Assembly: GCA_907165275.2 (NCBI GenBank)
Contig: OU015652.1
Span: 10,121,001-10,185,000, forward strand
Reading direction: 5' to 3'
Origin: Zygaena filipendulae
Taxonomy: Eukaryota > Arthropoda > Insecta > Lepidoptera > Zygaenidae
Length of the DNA stretch: 64,000 nt
Position numbers and translations under genes: made by a program. The notes under the pieces were generated by a model. It was not told the origin of the DNA. It saw nothing but the letters and a program-made list of their open reading frames with translations, and did no database searches. Below, one piece after another: positions 36,993 through 51,900 of this stretch (the stretch's first letter is position 1; every line of letters starts with the position of its first letter).

Positions 36993-39900
36993 GTGTGTAC
37001 CTACAGTGTTTACCGATAAGATTTGTTTGGATCACAGAGAAAATAAAATAACAAGTGACGACATGTAGGCGGAGCAGGCGCACCACGGTTGCTAAGTTGG
37101 AGCAAATGCTCTAACTTTCCAAAAACTTCTTTTAATGGCATCCCAAGTCAGTATATTTACCACAATATTTCTAAAACTGTGAATTTTGATAACAATGGCT
37201 AAATAAAAAAGTAACAAAAAGGCGTATTTTGTTAATTCATTTTTTTCTACCCGGCGACGCAGGGTTTTCGTTTGTTTCCATACTAAACTGACTTAATGTC
37301 CGAAGGGACAGACACAGATTCTTCAATCTGTTCTGTGGTTTGAACATTACGTTGGTTTAACAAAATATGATTATTATCTACACCAATATTATAGAGATAT
37401 TTTTTGTAAGTTCAGATGTAAAGGATAATTTCCGAAAGTACTGAACCGATTCTAAAAATTATTTCACTGATAGGAAAAACTACGACATTCCCGAATACTT
37501 TTTATCCTGGAAGGAAGAATTCCTGCGGGAATCAAAACCGCGGGCGAACAGCTGGTTTGGTATACGCAACACGTTTTTAATGTCTAAATGATTTCCTAAT
37601 AGGACAATAGGTAATATGTCCATGCTTTTTTTGGAATAGAATGGCTAAGTTTGTACGTAGCTCGTATAGGTAGGTAGTTAGTTCAGGGCCAAACATTAAA
37701 ATCTTACTTAATCCGTCCTAAGTACAGAGCATCGGCGATTCTCAGTCGCCCCGCCCTCGAATATTCCCAGTGGTCACAAATGCTAAATTTTGCACTGCAC
37801 CATATACTTTTTTACCTTTATATTGTAAAGTGTTTGTTGCGTGGTGTATGTGTTTGTTCTTGCTGAATAAAGTATATCTTATGTTATCTTAATTCCTATA
37901 TGTCACTGGTGATGGTGTCAACTGGAATTGAACCTGAAATTTGTTACTCTTTCACACCTGAATTACTCAACCGATCATCGTGGAATTTTGCATACACGTT
38001 GCCAGGGGTACAGAGAATGACTTTTATCTCGGAATTCCCGCGGAAACTTCAAAATTAATGCGGGTGAAACCGCGGGGAACAGATACCTAATAGATAATAA
38101 TATGCTAAGTAGTTATGTATTTTCACACATAAACTCACTCAAAATGCTAGTTTCGGGAGGGTAAGATGATGTGTTCTGTTGACAGGCCGATTTGGACGTG
38201 TGATCGTCGTATCCAAAGACAACAACACGAACATACTGCGCTCGGATTTCTGGCGCGAACTGCGCGAGCTGGACGAGTTTGTTCAAAACATCACGGTCGC
38301 TACACCCACGGGGGAGACTTTCACGTACAGGGAGGAGTGCGCGAGGTGGGAGGGGCAGTGCTTCAACAACGACATTCTGAATCTGGATAAAATCATTGGC
38401 GAGGTACGAAGTCATTTCATCGTACACCATTTTTGGCATGAATGTGAAAAAAAACATGTAGGTAACTACGTATATTATCTAAGCTGTCTGGCACCAATAG
38501 AAGGCACAAGCTCTGCTTAGTATGCGACCATGGCCCTGATTCACTAATCGTAAGACTACCTACTACTGACACGCCGTTATACAATAACGCGCCATAAAAA
38601 TTAGGTTATACCTACCGCAGCCCAAAGAAGTTTCATTTCTTACAATTTAAAAAATACATAGACTACTATTTTGTGATGAATTGTGGAATAAATTTCACCT
38701 AGAGCATTTAGAAATTTGTTATAGGCACGCGCGATATGGGCAAGGAATGTTGTTGGTGGCGCAGTCATTATGTCCAAGCATTACAATAGGTATAATAAGT
38801 TGTTGCTCGCAATTTTAAGATATCCCTTCAAAATAAGATAAAAATAGCTAAGTAATTTTTTTCACCGTGGTTCAAGCTAACTCATTAAATACCTAACTAT
38901 TGAAATTGGGTCAGTGGTTTAGCCTTCTTTCTTTGTCTGAGGCACAGATAATATAATACTATACTACCTGAGAACATTATTGACTAAAGCTGAGTTTATT
39001 TAACCCTCAGAAGAATAAGATGTAACCACCGACAATAGACACGACAAACAAAAGAAACCAATAAGCGGCGATAAGCGCCACATTTAACCACACAAAACCT
39101 ATCGGCAACTTACAAAGAAAATTACTAATGTTTGGTTTCCTGTATTCATATAGGTGCCATAGGTACCTACTATGCTGACCTCAGAACAATAACAGATGCT
39201 GACTGACTATCCTCACATTCAAACGTCAAGTGTGAAATTTTTGACTTTCGGCAGAGCATGCAAGAGATATTATCTATGTCTCTTTAGATTAGGCACCGTT
39301 GATGTTTGTTTATTTTTCTTGTGTGTTGTGCTGAAATAAATGTATTTTCTTCTTCTTCTTCTTCTTATAATAATTATAAGTAAATATAGGTACTTGTTTC
39401 TGGCTAATTCGGACCTTAAAATATCTCGTAAAAATATACCTATACCTACCTAGTTATTTATTAATCTGTCTCGGGTCTTATAAATTAGATACTTATGTAA
39501 ATATGATATTATGTATGATATATGGTATGGTAGGTATGGTTATGGTAGGTATATGAAGTAAATTCCAATAATTATACTTTCAATACGATTACAAACGCCC
39601 GTGATGATTGCATTGTACAAATCGTAGTCACGTGTTAACCAAGAGTGTGTCATTCATCAATATCATTGTTTATTCCAAACAGTCGATCAGTATGCATTGT
39701 GACGGGTGGCTAGGTCCAAGCAAGGATTCGCCACAATGTGGTTATGTAAATCTGTTCAGTAATTATAACTCCCATTTATATCCATATACCTACTACCAAT
39801 CCCTTAGAGGAAAACAACTTGGACTATACTGCACTTTACTGTTTATTTTTCCGGAAATCTATTGCTCCCTACAGGGCACCATTTAAATATATTTCAGGCA

Positions 39901-42900
39901 ATAATAAAAAGGCGATTTGTATTAAGTTGTCTAGAATCTAGATGTAAGCAGTTGACTAAGCCAAACCAGGGTCGTTATTAAACTTCCTTCCTTATGACCA
40001 ACAACATTCCTTGCCCATAACGCGCGGCCCAAACATAATCCCAAACGCTCCATGCCTATGCCGATGCCTAAATATTAGAAATTACAATTATGTATGCCAT
40101 AAGTCACGTTGTTAATGTATTTTTTAAAGTCAAACTTCTTTACTATTAGGTAAACACTTTTTGTGGCGCGTTATCTTAACGCGACGTGTTATGGTCATAG
40201 TGCATGGGCCCATGGTAGGTATGGTTGTAACTATTATAGTTATAGAGATAGACGGTTATGGAGAAAGCTTAATTTTTAACAGCTGTTAGGTAGGTAGGTA
40301 CCTATCCTGTTAGGTAGACACTAAAGCCTGTAGCCACACGTCATGATATGGTCCCATACCTACGCCTTTCGGAACTCATCATAAAATCTGTCTAAAAAAA
40401 TCACTTAGCAAATTAGCTATATTTTTTTTCTACATTACATTATTATTTGCTGTACAGTGATTCCCCCGGAATTCCCGCAGGAACTCCGAAATTACCGCGG
40501 GTGAAACCGCGAGGCACAGCTAGTACTTAAATAAAATTGAAGTGTCTGTTTGTAATTCCAAATTAACAGCTTTTCACTAAAGGCATTTGAAAGTATATAG
40601 GTACGGTCAGTACTTACATATTATTATGTAAAAAGATCTTTTTTTCCCTGTCTATCTGTCTGTTTGTTCCGGCTAATCTCTGAAACGGCTGGATCGATTT
40701 TAGCGGTACTTTCACTGGCAGATAGGATGTTACAAGGAGTCACTTAGGCTACTTTTATTTTAGAAGAAAATAGTCCCTGCTGGAATTCCGAAACTCACGC
40801 GGTTAATACCGCGGGGCAAAGCTAGTCTTTTATAAAAACGAGGGTGAAAGATACTCCCGTGAAAAATACTCTTAACAGTTGATTAATACCTATTTAAAGT
40901 TGAATCATTTTTTTTTAGAAGTGATACTGATATGCTTAGGTACCTACTACATATATCTTGTACAGAACATTAGACTGAGATATCACGTTAATTTTAATGA
41001 TGACAATAATAACATTATAAGCAAAGATCTATAATAGTAGAATCCGCGATTCTGTACATTAAATATTTTTAACAAAAACTGACAGGGAGCGATAAAAGAA
41101 GAGTAACCAACCGCAAAAAAAGGGTTTTTAAAAATCTTTTCTGTCTGTCTGTTCGCGATAATCTCTGAATCTACTGAACGGATATTCATGCGGTTTTCAC
41201 AGGTAGATTAAGCTTAGGCTGGAGCTGCATATAGGCTTTAAGTTTCACTGAAATCGGACGTCGGGAAAAAAAGTTGTTCTATAAAAACGTTTCACGCGGG
41301 TGCAACCGCGGGGCACAGTTAGTATTAAATAATAATATTGTCTTTGCTATTTATATAATGAGGCATTCGAACATCTCAGTTTGAATATGTACTTCTTTCT
41401 AATATTTATGTACTAGTTGTGCCCCGCGATTTCACCCGCGTTAATTTCAGAGTTCCGGGATAAAAAGTACCCTATTTGTTTATCTGATGTATAAGCTATA
41501 TTATTGTAAAGTTTAATTTAAATCCATACAGTAGTTTTAGCGTGAAATAGTAACAAACATCCATCCATCAATCCATCCATACATTCTTACAAACTTTCGC
41601 GTTTATAATATTAGTAGGATTTCCAATCAATTTTGGAGGTCAGCTCCATGCATAAGTGTTCAACCTCTACAGTCTACAGTACTACAGTACAGTACAGTAC
41701 TACAGTACAGTAAAGTACTACAGTACAGTACTACTAAGTACAGTACTTTCAATACTTTCAATAAGGTAATATCAAGCGTTTTCCTCGTAATTCCAGGTGG
41801 AGCGTGGCGAGTTGAACCTTACGTTTCCCATAATGTTCAATCCTGTCACGTGGGAGGCTCACGTGTTCCCAATATACTTCGGCGGGGCGACCGTCGTGGA
41901 TGACATCATAGTGTCTGTGCCCGCGGTCCAACTGGCATGGTTCATACGGACAGACACCAAATTGCAGCAACAAAAGTAAAATACTTAATCATCGTATTGA
42001 ACTACTCGTAGAACACAAAAATGTGATTTTTTTCTATTCTTCTGTAAAGTCGCAAGAACTTTCCCGTCACGTTCTGCTAAATATTGAACTAGCTGTTTCT
42101 CACAGTTTCACGAGCACCTTTAAGGGTTATCGTTGAAGGTTTTCAAATAGACGAAACACTAAATATCTGTAGTTCGAGTTGTTTATTTTGCCTATTGCAA
42201 ACTCGTAGAATCGAGTTAGGTTACTTACAGAGAATTAATAAAAAAAAAACTGTTCTATTTATAACAATCCGGATTGTATCAAATGGTGGCGTTAGTTTAT
42301 GGAATCACTTTCTCATAATAATGTCAATTAGCTATCTACTATTTTAAAATGTTCGAAATACTTACATATTTAGCTATTAGATACATATAGGTAGAATGAA
42401 TACGAATTCTCTCTAATGTATTTTCCTCAACTAAAGGATATCCTATAACAAACATAAACATAGGAAACATAGAAGTTGTATCGATAATTGGATAGTTACT
42501 TCGTAGATAGCGAAACCCGCTAGACAAGGAAAAGAGTTGCACTTGCAAGCGGTAGGTACATATTTATACAACGTGTTAATGAATTAACTGAAAACTAGAA
42601 AGTAGTTTGCTCAGAATCATCTAGCGAATCGATCGCATTATGTTTTAATATAGGTAATATTTTTTTCATTTTTATTAGCCCCTGTGTAAATTATTTATAA
42701 TACAATATTTGGCGCATACGCCGCGGCCCGCAGCAAAACAATTCGAACCGGTAGGCGCGGGCGTAGCGCTTGGAATCGCGTAGATAGGACACCTCCAAAC
42801 AAATGTTGAATAACTTTTAAAGTAAAAATGTTTTCGACATAAAATATATTTAAATCATATTATTGTTTATTTCTTTTAAATGGGGTGTATCAGGTTTTCA

Positions 42901-45900
42901 GTTAATTCATTAATACGTTGTATAAATATGAACCAAGGTAATAGGTAGATTGAACGCGTTTTACTTTACTGCTAGAAAGATGTTAGTAGATATATGATTA
43001 TAATTTATAATTCTAGTTAAAAACTGTATACTATGTATAATAGGTACAATGTAGGTGCTCGCAGTTTTGTAACTTGATTTTAAATATTAGTATTAACATG
43101 GACCAATTTTAATTGGTCCATGGTATTAATAGCAATCTTAATCAATTTCCTAAATTATTAATACCTATTTTGATAAAATTAGGATAAAATAGAACAAAAC
43201 AATCTTGACATGCTTTATGGAAATCATCTCGAAAACAAAACACTAACACAAACTGGACAAGAATATAAAAACATTTTCTTGCATTATATATATTTTATTA
43301 CATATAGGTACCTACTACTAACTCGGTATGCACATATTATATTTCTTTTTTACAGAGGTGCCGATTGGGAAGACGCGTTTTTAAACGAAGTGGGAATAGC
43401 AGAAGACACTGGCCGGTTCAAACACATATCCATAGCAAGATTTGGTTCGCGAACACTCGACCACGAACTAGAGAAGAACACTAGAACAGTTGTTCCTTTC
43501 TTTAGTTCCACTTTCATACTCATGGGCATATTTTCTATAGTCACATGTATGATGTCCGATTGGGTTCGTTCTAAGCCCTTGCTGGGCCTACTCGGAAATG
43601 TGTCGGCTGTTATGGCGACGCTGGCTGCGTTCGGATGCGCTAGTTACCTGGGGATATCATTTATTGGTATTAATTTGGCTGCCCCTTTCTTGATGATTGG
43701 TGAGTGCTCATTCCGTGTACGTTTACGTACCTTCTTTTGATGTAAGTACCTCCTGTTCAACGATATGTGAATAGTTCTAAAATCCTGTCTGGTTGTATCT
43801 CATGAAACATGATAGTTCGACAGTTGAAATTTTCACAGATGATGTATTTCTGTTGCCGCTATAACAACAAATACTAAAAAACACAATAAAATAAATTTTT
43901 AAGGGGGCTCCCATACAACAAACGTTTTACTAACGTAACGTAACGTTAAACGTTTTTTTGCCGTATTTATAGATAATGGTACGGAACCCTTCGTGCGCGA
44001 GTCCGACTTGCACTTGACCAGTTTTTATGGTTTATCCCGACAATTAAAAACGCAAAATATATAGGTACTTATATCTAGTCAAATCGGTCAAGCCATTTTA
44101 GAGTTTTTTCAAAAATACCACGTGGCAACTGGCAATTGATTTTTCTATAACTACCTAAATACCTACATACCTACTATAGTAGGTGATATGGCGAGTTTTA
44201 GAAATTTAAAACACGTCTTGTTTTCAACAGGCATCGGTATCGACGACACGTTTGTCATGTTGGCGGCTTGGCGACGAACATCTCCCACTCTCCCGGTGCC
44301 GGAACGAATGGCGATCATGCTTTCGGAAGCCGCAGTTTCCATTACAATTACATCGTTTACTGACATGATTTCTTTCTTCATTGGCGTCTTCTCTCCGTTC
44401 CCCTCGGTGCAGATTTTCTGCATGTATTCAGGTAATATTTCTCGAACATATTCAGTATTAGGTTCCCACTAAGCAAACAGAAATTGAAAATTGCCAATGG
44501 AAGTGGGCACAATTGTAATTTGTAACCTTGCCAAGTTCTAGCAATGTGTTAGAAACGTTTCTGCAAATTTAAAGTCAAAAATAACTAACTGCTAGTTAAA
44601 TTTGTTTTGTAACTTTCAAAGCCCTGATAGACAAACTTTCTGAAACTTCCTGTAAGTTTCATGCTAAGTAGGTAGGTACCTAGTGAATAGATATACCTAC
44701 CTACCTAATATTATATTTATTTTATTAATATCTTACGTCATACGTCTTCTTCCAGGACTCGCGGTTTGTTTTACTTTTATATGGCATCTAACATTTTTCA
44801 CCGGTTGCTTAGCGGTCTCTGGATACCGCGAGAAACAAAACCGACACACTATCACAATGCTTAAGGTTCTGCCAGAATCAAGGGCAAGAAAAGGTAACTG
44901 GATTTCTTCTATACAATTAGATAGATGAGAAAACTGAAAAGTATGAATGCGACATTATTTCTTTAACATAAAATTGTTTCAGAGGATAAATCTTGGCTCT
45001 ACCGGATATTCTGCAGCGGTGGCATAGACCGCAATGACCCTAGCAACCCAATCGATAACCAAGAACACTGCATCATGGCATTCTTCCGTGACACAATGGC
45101 GAACTTTCTCAACAAGGGCATTGTCAAAGTATTTGTGATAGTCATATTCTTGAGTTATCTGGCAGGGGCCGGCTACGGTGTGACGAATCTTAACGAAGGT
45201 TTAGAAAGAAGGAAACTATCCAAAGTAGATTCATACTCCGTCAAGTTTTTCGATCAAGAAGATCTCTATTATAGAGAATTCCCCTATCGGATACAGGTAA
45301 TAATAAGCGGTGAATACAATTATTCCGATCCGAAGATTCAGGAAGAAGTGGAATTACTAACGGCAAGACTAGAAAACACATCTTACATATCCAATTCGAT
45401 GTATACCGAATCGTGGTTACGGACATTCCTTACTTATGTGGAGGCGAATAACGATTATTTGAATGTCACTATCGACAACGAAGAGGATTTCATAAAGAAT
45501 CTTAAAGAGGTAAAATTATATATTTCTTCATTTACTTTAATGACACCTACTTATGATGGTGCTAGCCAGGCCAGTGACACTCCCTTGAACCACGTAGTGA
45601 TTACCTTCTCTCTGCCTTGAACCTAAAGTTACCATGGATTTATGCGCGATCTTCTTTACCAACGTTGGAATATTTAACCAAATTTCTATGACTGCGTCAT
45701 ACATTGCATTAGTATACACATTGTATAGTATATCCCATCAAAAACAAACTTGTAAAAAAGTCCAAGTCTCGCAACTCACTTCTTCTACAGTAAAAAGTTG
45801 TGAGATCAATGTAATACCAAGTCGGTTAATTTATTCAGTGCCTACTTAAGGGTCCTTCTGTCTAAAGTTATCATGTTATAAGCTAATCTAATAACATTTT

Positions 45901-48900
45901 ATAGTGACCATATCAAATTTAAAAACCTTTTATGTTTTAAATAGATTGATTGGCTTGGCGATCACGTGAAAACACAATATATCTCACATGTAATACATAA
46001 TTATGGTTCTAAACAATCTAATTTAATTATAATATGTATTACTTGTGAGATACATTGTGTTTTCACGTGATCGCCAAGCCAATCAATCTATTTAAAACAT
46101 AAAAGGTTTTTAAATTTGATATGGTCACTATAAAATGTTATTAGATTAGCTTATAACATGATAACTTTAGACAGAAGGACCCTTAAGTAGGCACTGAATA
46201 AATTAACCGACTTGGTATTACATTGATCTCACAACTTTTTACTGTAGAAGAAGTGAGTTGCGAGACTTGGACTTTTTTACAAGTTTGTTTTTGATGGGAT
46301 CTCATTTCTTTTTGTAAATGGTCTTCCTCCTTTGAGCAATTTAGTCTACTTTAATAACTTGAAAGATTTTGGTACAACTTTATAATATATATAAACACAT
46401 GCCCCATTCTTGCTTTTTCATTCCGTTGACCATTGTACCTTTGAACATAATTATGTCTCGGTAACTATGTATCTACACTTTATATCTAGGTAGGTAACTA
46501 TAGCTACACTTATTATTATTATTTATTAATATCTGGGCAACGGCTTAAATAGCTGTTCCCCGCGGTTTAACCCACGTTAATTTCGGAGATCCCGCGGGTA
46601 TTCTGAGATAAAAGTACTACCCTATGACCTTTCCTGTACCCTTGACAACGTGTAATATGCAATAATTAATTCACCCGCGTTGATATCAGAGTTCGCGCGG
46701 GAATTCCAGAAATGAATCCTAGCTAGATCGATTTATGGCCCCCGAAATCCCCTGTATACAAAATTTCATGAAAATCGTTGGAGCATTCAGATTATGGTAA
46801 TTTTATCTCGGAATTCCCGAAGGATCTCCGAAATTAACGCTGGTGAAATCTCATGAAATTTTGCATGCACGTTGTCAGGGGTAAAGAAAACCTAGGGATA
46901 TAGGGTACTAACTACTTTGCATCTCTGAATTCCCGCGGGATCTCCGAAATTAACGCGGGTGAAACCGCGGGGAACAGCTAGTCTCATATATTTATATGGG
47001 ATTACAAAGTTATTTGTGCAGTTGGTACATATAACTGCATATATAACTTTGTAATTCCATACATTTATATGGGATTACAAAGTTATTTATGCACTTAGTG
47101 TATCTAGAAAACTGGACCGAAATTGCTAAATATTTTAATTTTTCCTTGATTTATACAATAAACACTAATTGTATTCTAAATTTCAAACTTCTATGTCTGC
47201 TAGAAGTGCCTTAGAATTTTGATGATCGGTCAGTGAGTGAGTGAGTGAGTGAGTGAGTGAGTGAGTGAGTGAGTGAGTGACCTACAAAATTAAGAAACTT
47301 TGACTAGTTATAATTCCTAAACTACTGGTTCAAATCGAATGAAATTTAAATTATACCGTCTTTATACAATACCTGCTTGTTTACTAAAAATTCAGGCTTC
47401 TAGTTTTATCCACAACGAAGTTATAGGGGGTCGAAAATGGCCTGAATTGCTTCGAGAAAAGGATAGTACGGCCGTGCCGCTTTTGTTGCTCGACTTGGCG
47501 GGGGCACTGCCGTGCCCCCAGATATGGTTGGCACAAAATGCTTTCATAGATCGATTCAGTGAATAGTATGGAAGTGCCTACTCTTAAAACGTAGTGATTA
47601 TTTGCTCAGTGGTGCTACCTAGTGCCCTCGTCTCGGTTTCACCGTCGTGAATTTAGGGATTCCCTTAATCTTTTCTATACCGGTACGAAGTCCCAATACA
47701 TAGTCTACCTTCAAATCAAGTTCTTGCAAGATGCGCTTTCAAACTGACGTTTGTTTGAAACTATTTTGTATATAAAGTTGAGGACAGAAAATGTCGCTGT
47801 TTTGTGTTTACGATTACATTTGAATCTTAGAGACGATAACAGAGTTAAACGGTACCTACCGATTTTCGATGCACCACATTGCATTTTCTATGCTTGGTAT
47901 TATATAAAATCGGTGTCCTTTGTATATTGACGAATAACAAATTATGCCGACGACATTTAGATAATATCTATGTAAAAATAACATCATTTGAGACCGATTT
48001 GGCTGATCTCTTTTTTGTTGTGTTCAGTGAAGCTAAGATGCGCAACACGATAAAATTTTATCGAGCCATTTTATCGATTCTCGTCGACAAAGCCATACAA
48101 TATGTTGGATCCTTGTATTTATTTCTGTTGTGGGTAGATATAATTCACCACTAATTTTTGGTCACCTTCACTCTCGACGACGTCGGGAGTCCGTCGCCGT
48201 GCGCCGTACCGACAACACTCGAACGTTTCGTGTGCTGTGTCTCTCGTCATTTTCGTTATATCGTCTTGCTAATACAACTAATTAGTAATTCATCCATCAA
48301 GTAAACAATCTGAACTAGCCGTGCTATCGTGCCTGTGCAAAACCAAAGAGATCAAGACCCTCAATTTACCATCCTGCCGGTTCCACTGCAATACTCGCCT
48401 GCTTCTCTGACGCCGATTGCTTCTCGTTCGAGTTGACAGTGGATTAAAGGTTAGTGGTGCTTTCTCTCACAGCGATTTACATGCGAGGGTTCGATCTATT
48501 TCCCACTGAAATCTAATATCTATATTTAATTACAACTTATACAGTCCACTTCTTAATTTATGAACCAGCACCCTTTGTGCACAATCGCACAAAGTTTTGT
48601 GGCCTTCGAGCCGTATCCTTGTTCCTTTTTAAATTTTAAAATCCTTATTTCAGTCCGTGACTAGAAATTAATATTTTTTCGTATGACGTTCATATGATTT
48701 AATATAAGTATATAGACGTTCTATGTACATATTATAGTAAAAAGTAATAACCTATTATATATTTACTTCCCATCCCTATTAAAAGTATATTTTTGTCGTA
48801 CATTTATATATTTTTTCTAACGGTTACTAACGGTTCCATTTTACAACCGTCGTACATTTTTTAACTACCTACCTTAAAATCATGCCTCCAAAAAGAGATG

Positions 48901-51900
48901 AACCTCTCTCTTCGGAGTTAACTTTGTTACATAGCAAAAAACAAAGATTATTTGAAGAGTTACAAGGTATTTTTGATCTAAGTAAGGATCCTACTGTGTA
49001 TTCCGATCCTGATACTAAAGAATTATTTTTGTTACGATGTTCAAACATAGATGACATCCGTACGTCATTTGAGAAATACGTTTTTGAGATTTTAGCAGTA
49101 GAATTAAAATCAAACGAGAACGCCGTTCTTCGTAATAGTGATTTGAAAAGTTTCGATGATATGTTCTTCCGAATTAAACTTTTTGCATCCAAATTACAAC
49201 CTAAGAAAGCTGATAATAAGGGTGAGAACTCATCGGTAGATTCTCGACCTCGTCTTCCAAAATTGGAACTGTTTACCTTTGACGGAAACATCGAAAATTT
49301 TACCACTTTCTATGAAACTTTTTGTTCTTTGGTGCACGATCAACCGAAAATCCCTAAGATCGATAAATTTCATTATTTATTATCGTGCACACAAGGTTCG
49401 GCGTTGAGTATCGTCAAAAGCATTCCGATCTCAGCCGATAATTACGATGTTGTCTGGAAGAGTCTGCTTGATAGGTATCACGACCATCGTATGTTAGTCG
49501 GTAGGTATTTAGATAAAATGTTAAATTTTTCGCCACTTGCAAAAGAGTCTTCTACTCATCTCAACATGTTTATTGAAACATTTGAGCATTCATTTAAAGC
49601 GATTTTGGCGCTAAATATACCAGACTTAACCAGCTATATTTTATGTCACATTGCATTGCGTGCATTGGACACGCAGACTCGTAAATTATTTGAACAAAGA
49701 GTTAATCAAAATACAATTCCAACGTTTGAAGAATTAATGTCTTTTATTCATAACCAAATTAAGGTATTAGATCACACCTCATCATATTCGAACATTTCGA
49801 ATAACATAATACCACAAAATAAGAAACCAGTCACTACTAGGCAGGTTTCAAAGTTTGATAAATTTAATTCCGGATCAAAAAATAATTACTCGCATGCGTC
49901 CTCCACATCTACTCGTTTTAAATCGTTATGTTCACATTGCGGCGAAAATCACATGATTTTCCGTTGTGATAAATTCCGTGAATTATCCAATGTTCAACGG
50001 GTCAGCCGTGCTGAATCCCTTAAGTTGTGTTGCAATTGTTTGAAGCCTAATCATAACGTAGGTAGCTGTACAAGCGAATATAGGTGTTTTGTATGTCGAC
50101 AGCCGCATCATTTTTTATTGCATGTTGATACAGGTAGTAACAAATCTACTTCCGAGCCGAGCGGCTCGAATAACTGTCATGCGTCCTTGACTTGTAACAT
50201 TAAGGATGCGGTCATACTGGGCACTGCTATTGTGCATGTTTTGGATGCAACGGATTCTTATCAAAGTTGTCGAGTTTTAATCGATTCGGGTGCGCAGTCA
50301 AACTTTATATCCATGTCTTGCTTGCAGCGATTGGGTTTATCCAATCGTAATAAATGTCAATTTAATATTTTTGGACTCGGTGGTGAAAGCGTAAAAAATC
50401 ATGGTATGACGTCATGCTTAATTAAACCGCGTCATACTAATGACCCAACTTTTAATATTGATGCAATAGTTTTATCCACATTAACTACGCATTTACCGAC
50501 TGTGCAAATACCTAAAACAGTTATTTCCGAGTACAAAAATTTAAATTTAGCTGATCCATATTTTTATAAAAAGTCGCCCATAGACATGATATTAGCAAGC
50601 GATATTTTTCCACACATTTATGATGGAAAAAAAATTATATTTAATCCCGACATTCCAGTCGCACTGGGAAGCGTATTCGGGTATGTTATCACAGGTCGCT
50701 TAGCCGCATCTAGTGAGTCCGTTGATGTCAATGTTGTAGCGTCTACAACAAGTTTTGTGTCGTACACAATCGACGACAATCTTATCAACGACACTCTCAG
50801 ACAGTTCTGGGAGGTGGAATCCTTACCGTGTGAGATTCCGTTGAGTCCAGATGAGGAAGTCGCAGAAAAAATATTTGTTGACAAACACTATCGTGACGAA
50901 ACTGGTCGTTACGTCTCACCATTATTATTAAACCCTGTACGCGAGCCACTAGGCGACTCCTATGACTTAGCGTACAGACGACTCACACAAGTGGAGCGTC
51001 GCCTCTCGCGATCTCCGGACCTTCGTAGGGCTTATGTCGAGTTTATGAGGGAGTATGAGTCACTGGGACACATGGAGCCGTATAGAGGTGCGGAACCCTC
51101 CAAATATATTATACCGCATCACTGTGTTTTGCGCCCGTCGTCGACTACAACGCCACTGCGTGTAGTATATGATGGCTCTGCTAAAACTAGCACTGGGATA
51201 TCGCTTAACGACGCACTTTTGACAGGTCGAAAGCTACATCAAGACATTTTAAAAATTATCACACAATTTCGACTTTATGACGTATGTTTTACTGCCGACA
51301 TGTCAAAAATGTACCGAGCCGTACTGATCGATCCTACCGAGCGTATTTACCAACACATACTTTGGCGCGAATCGCCAGACGAAACGGTGCGTGTATACGA
51401 ACTTAAAACTAATACTTACGGTCTCCGCAGTGCGCCGTACATCGCTGTCCGCACGTTGCATCAGCTCGCGCAGGACTCGCCGCCGTCGGAAGCCTCCCGT
51501 GTTTTGACTCAGGGATGTTATGTCGACGATGTCCTTTGGTCCTGTCAGTCTATCTCTGAAGCTAGTGAACTTCAGGATGAATTAATGACACTATTAAAAA
51601 GTGGCGGTTTTGATCTCCGAAAATGGACTAGTAACAGACCTGAGTTGCTCGCTCGCATGAATGAAGATCACGTCACTTCTATAAATTTTCAGGACAATAC
51701 GTTATCGTCGTCATTAAAAGTTTTGGGTTTAACTTGGTTACCGACTTGTGATTCCTTTTCCTTTAATTATAAATTGATTGATAACAAGTATACCAAGCGC
51801 TCGGTACTTAAGTTATTAGCCAGTATTTTTGACCCAATAGGGTTCATTTCGCCTTGCACATTCGTCGCGAAGTGTATAATGCAAGATTTGTGGAAACTAA

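Noticed and set aside
45640..45849. Small frames spanning the end of exon 7 and the inverted repeat
   Set aside because: They run past the donor at 45509 into intron and palindromic repeat sequence.
48480..48500. GGTTCGATC in the LTRs as a possible tRNA gene
   Set aside because: No A box at the right distance and no cloverleaf; it is part of the LTR.
48869..49306. 145-residue antisense frame over the start of Gag
   Set aside because: Shadow of the Gag-Pol frame, which has full domain support.
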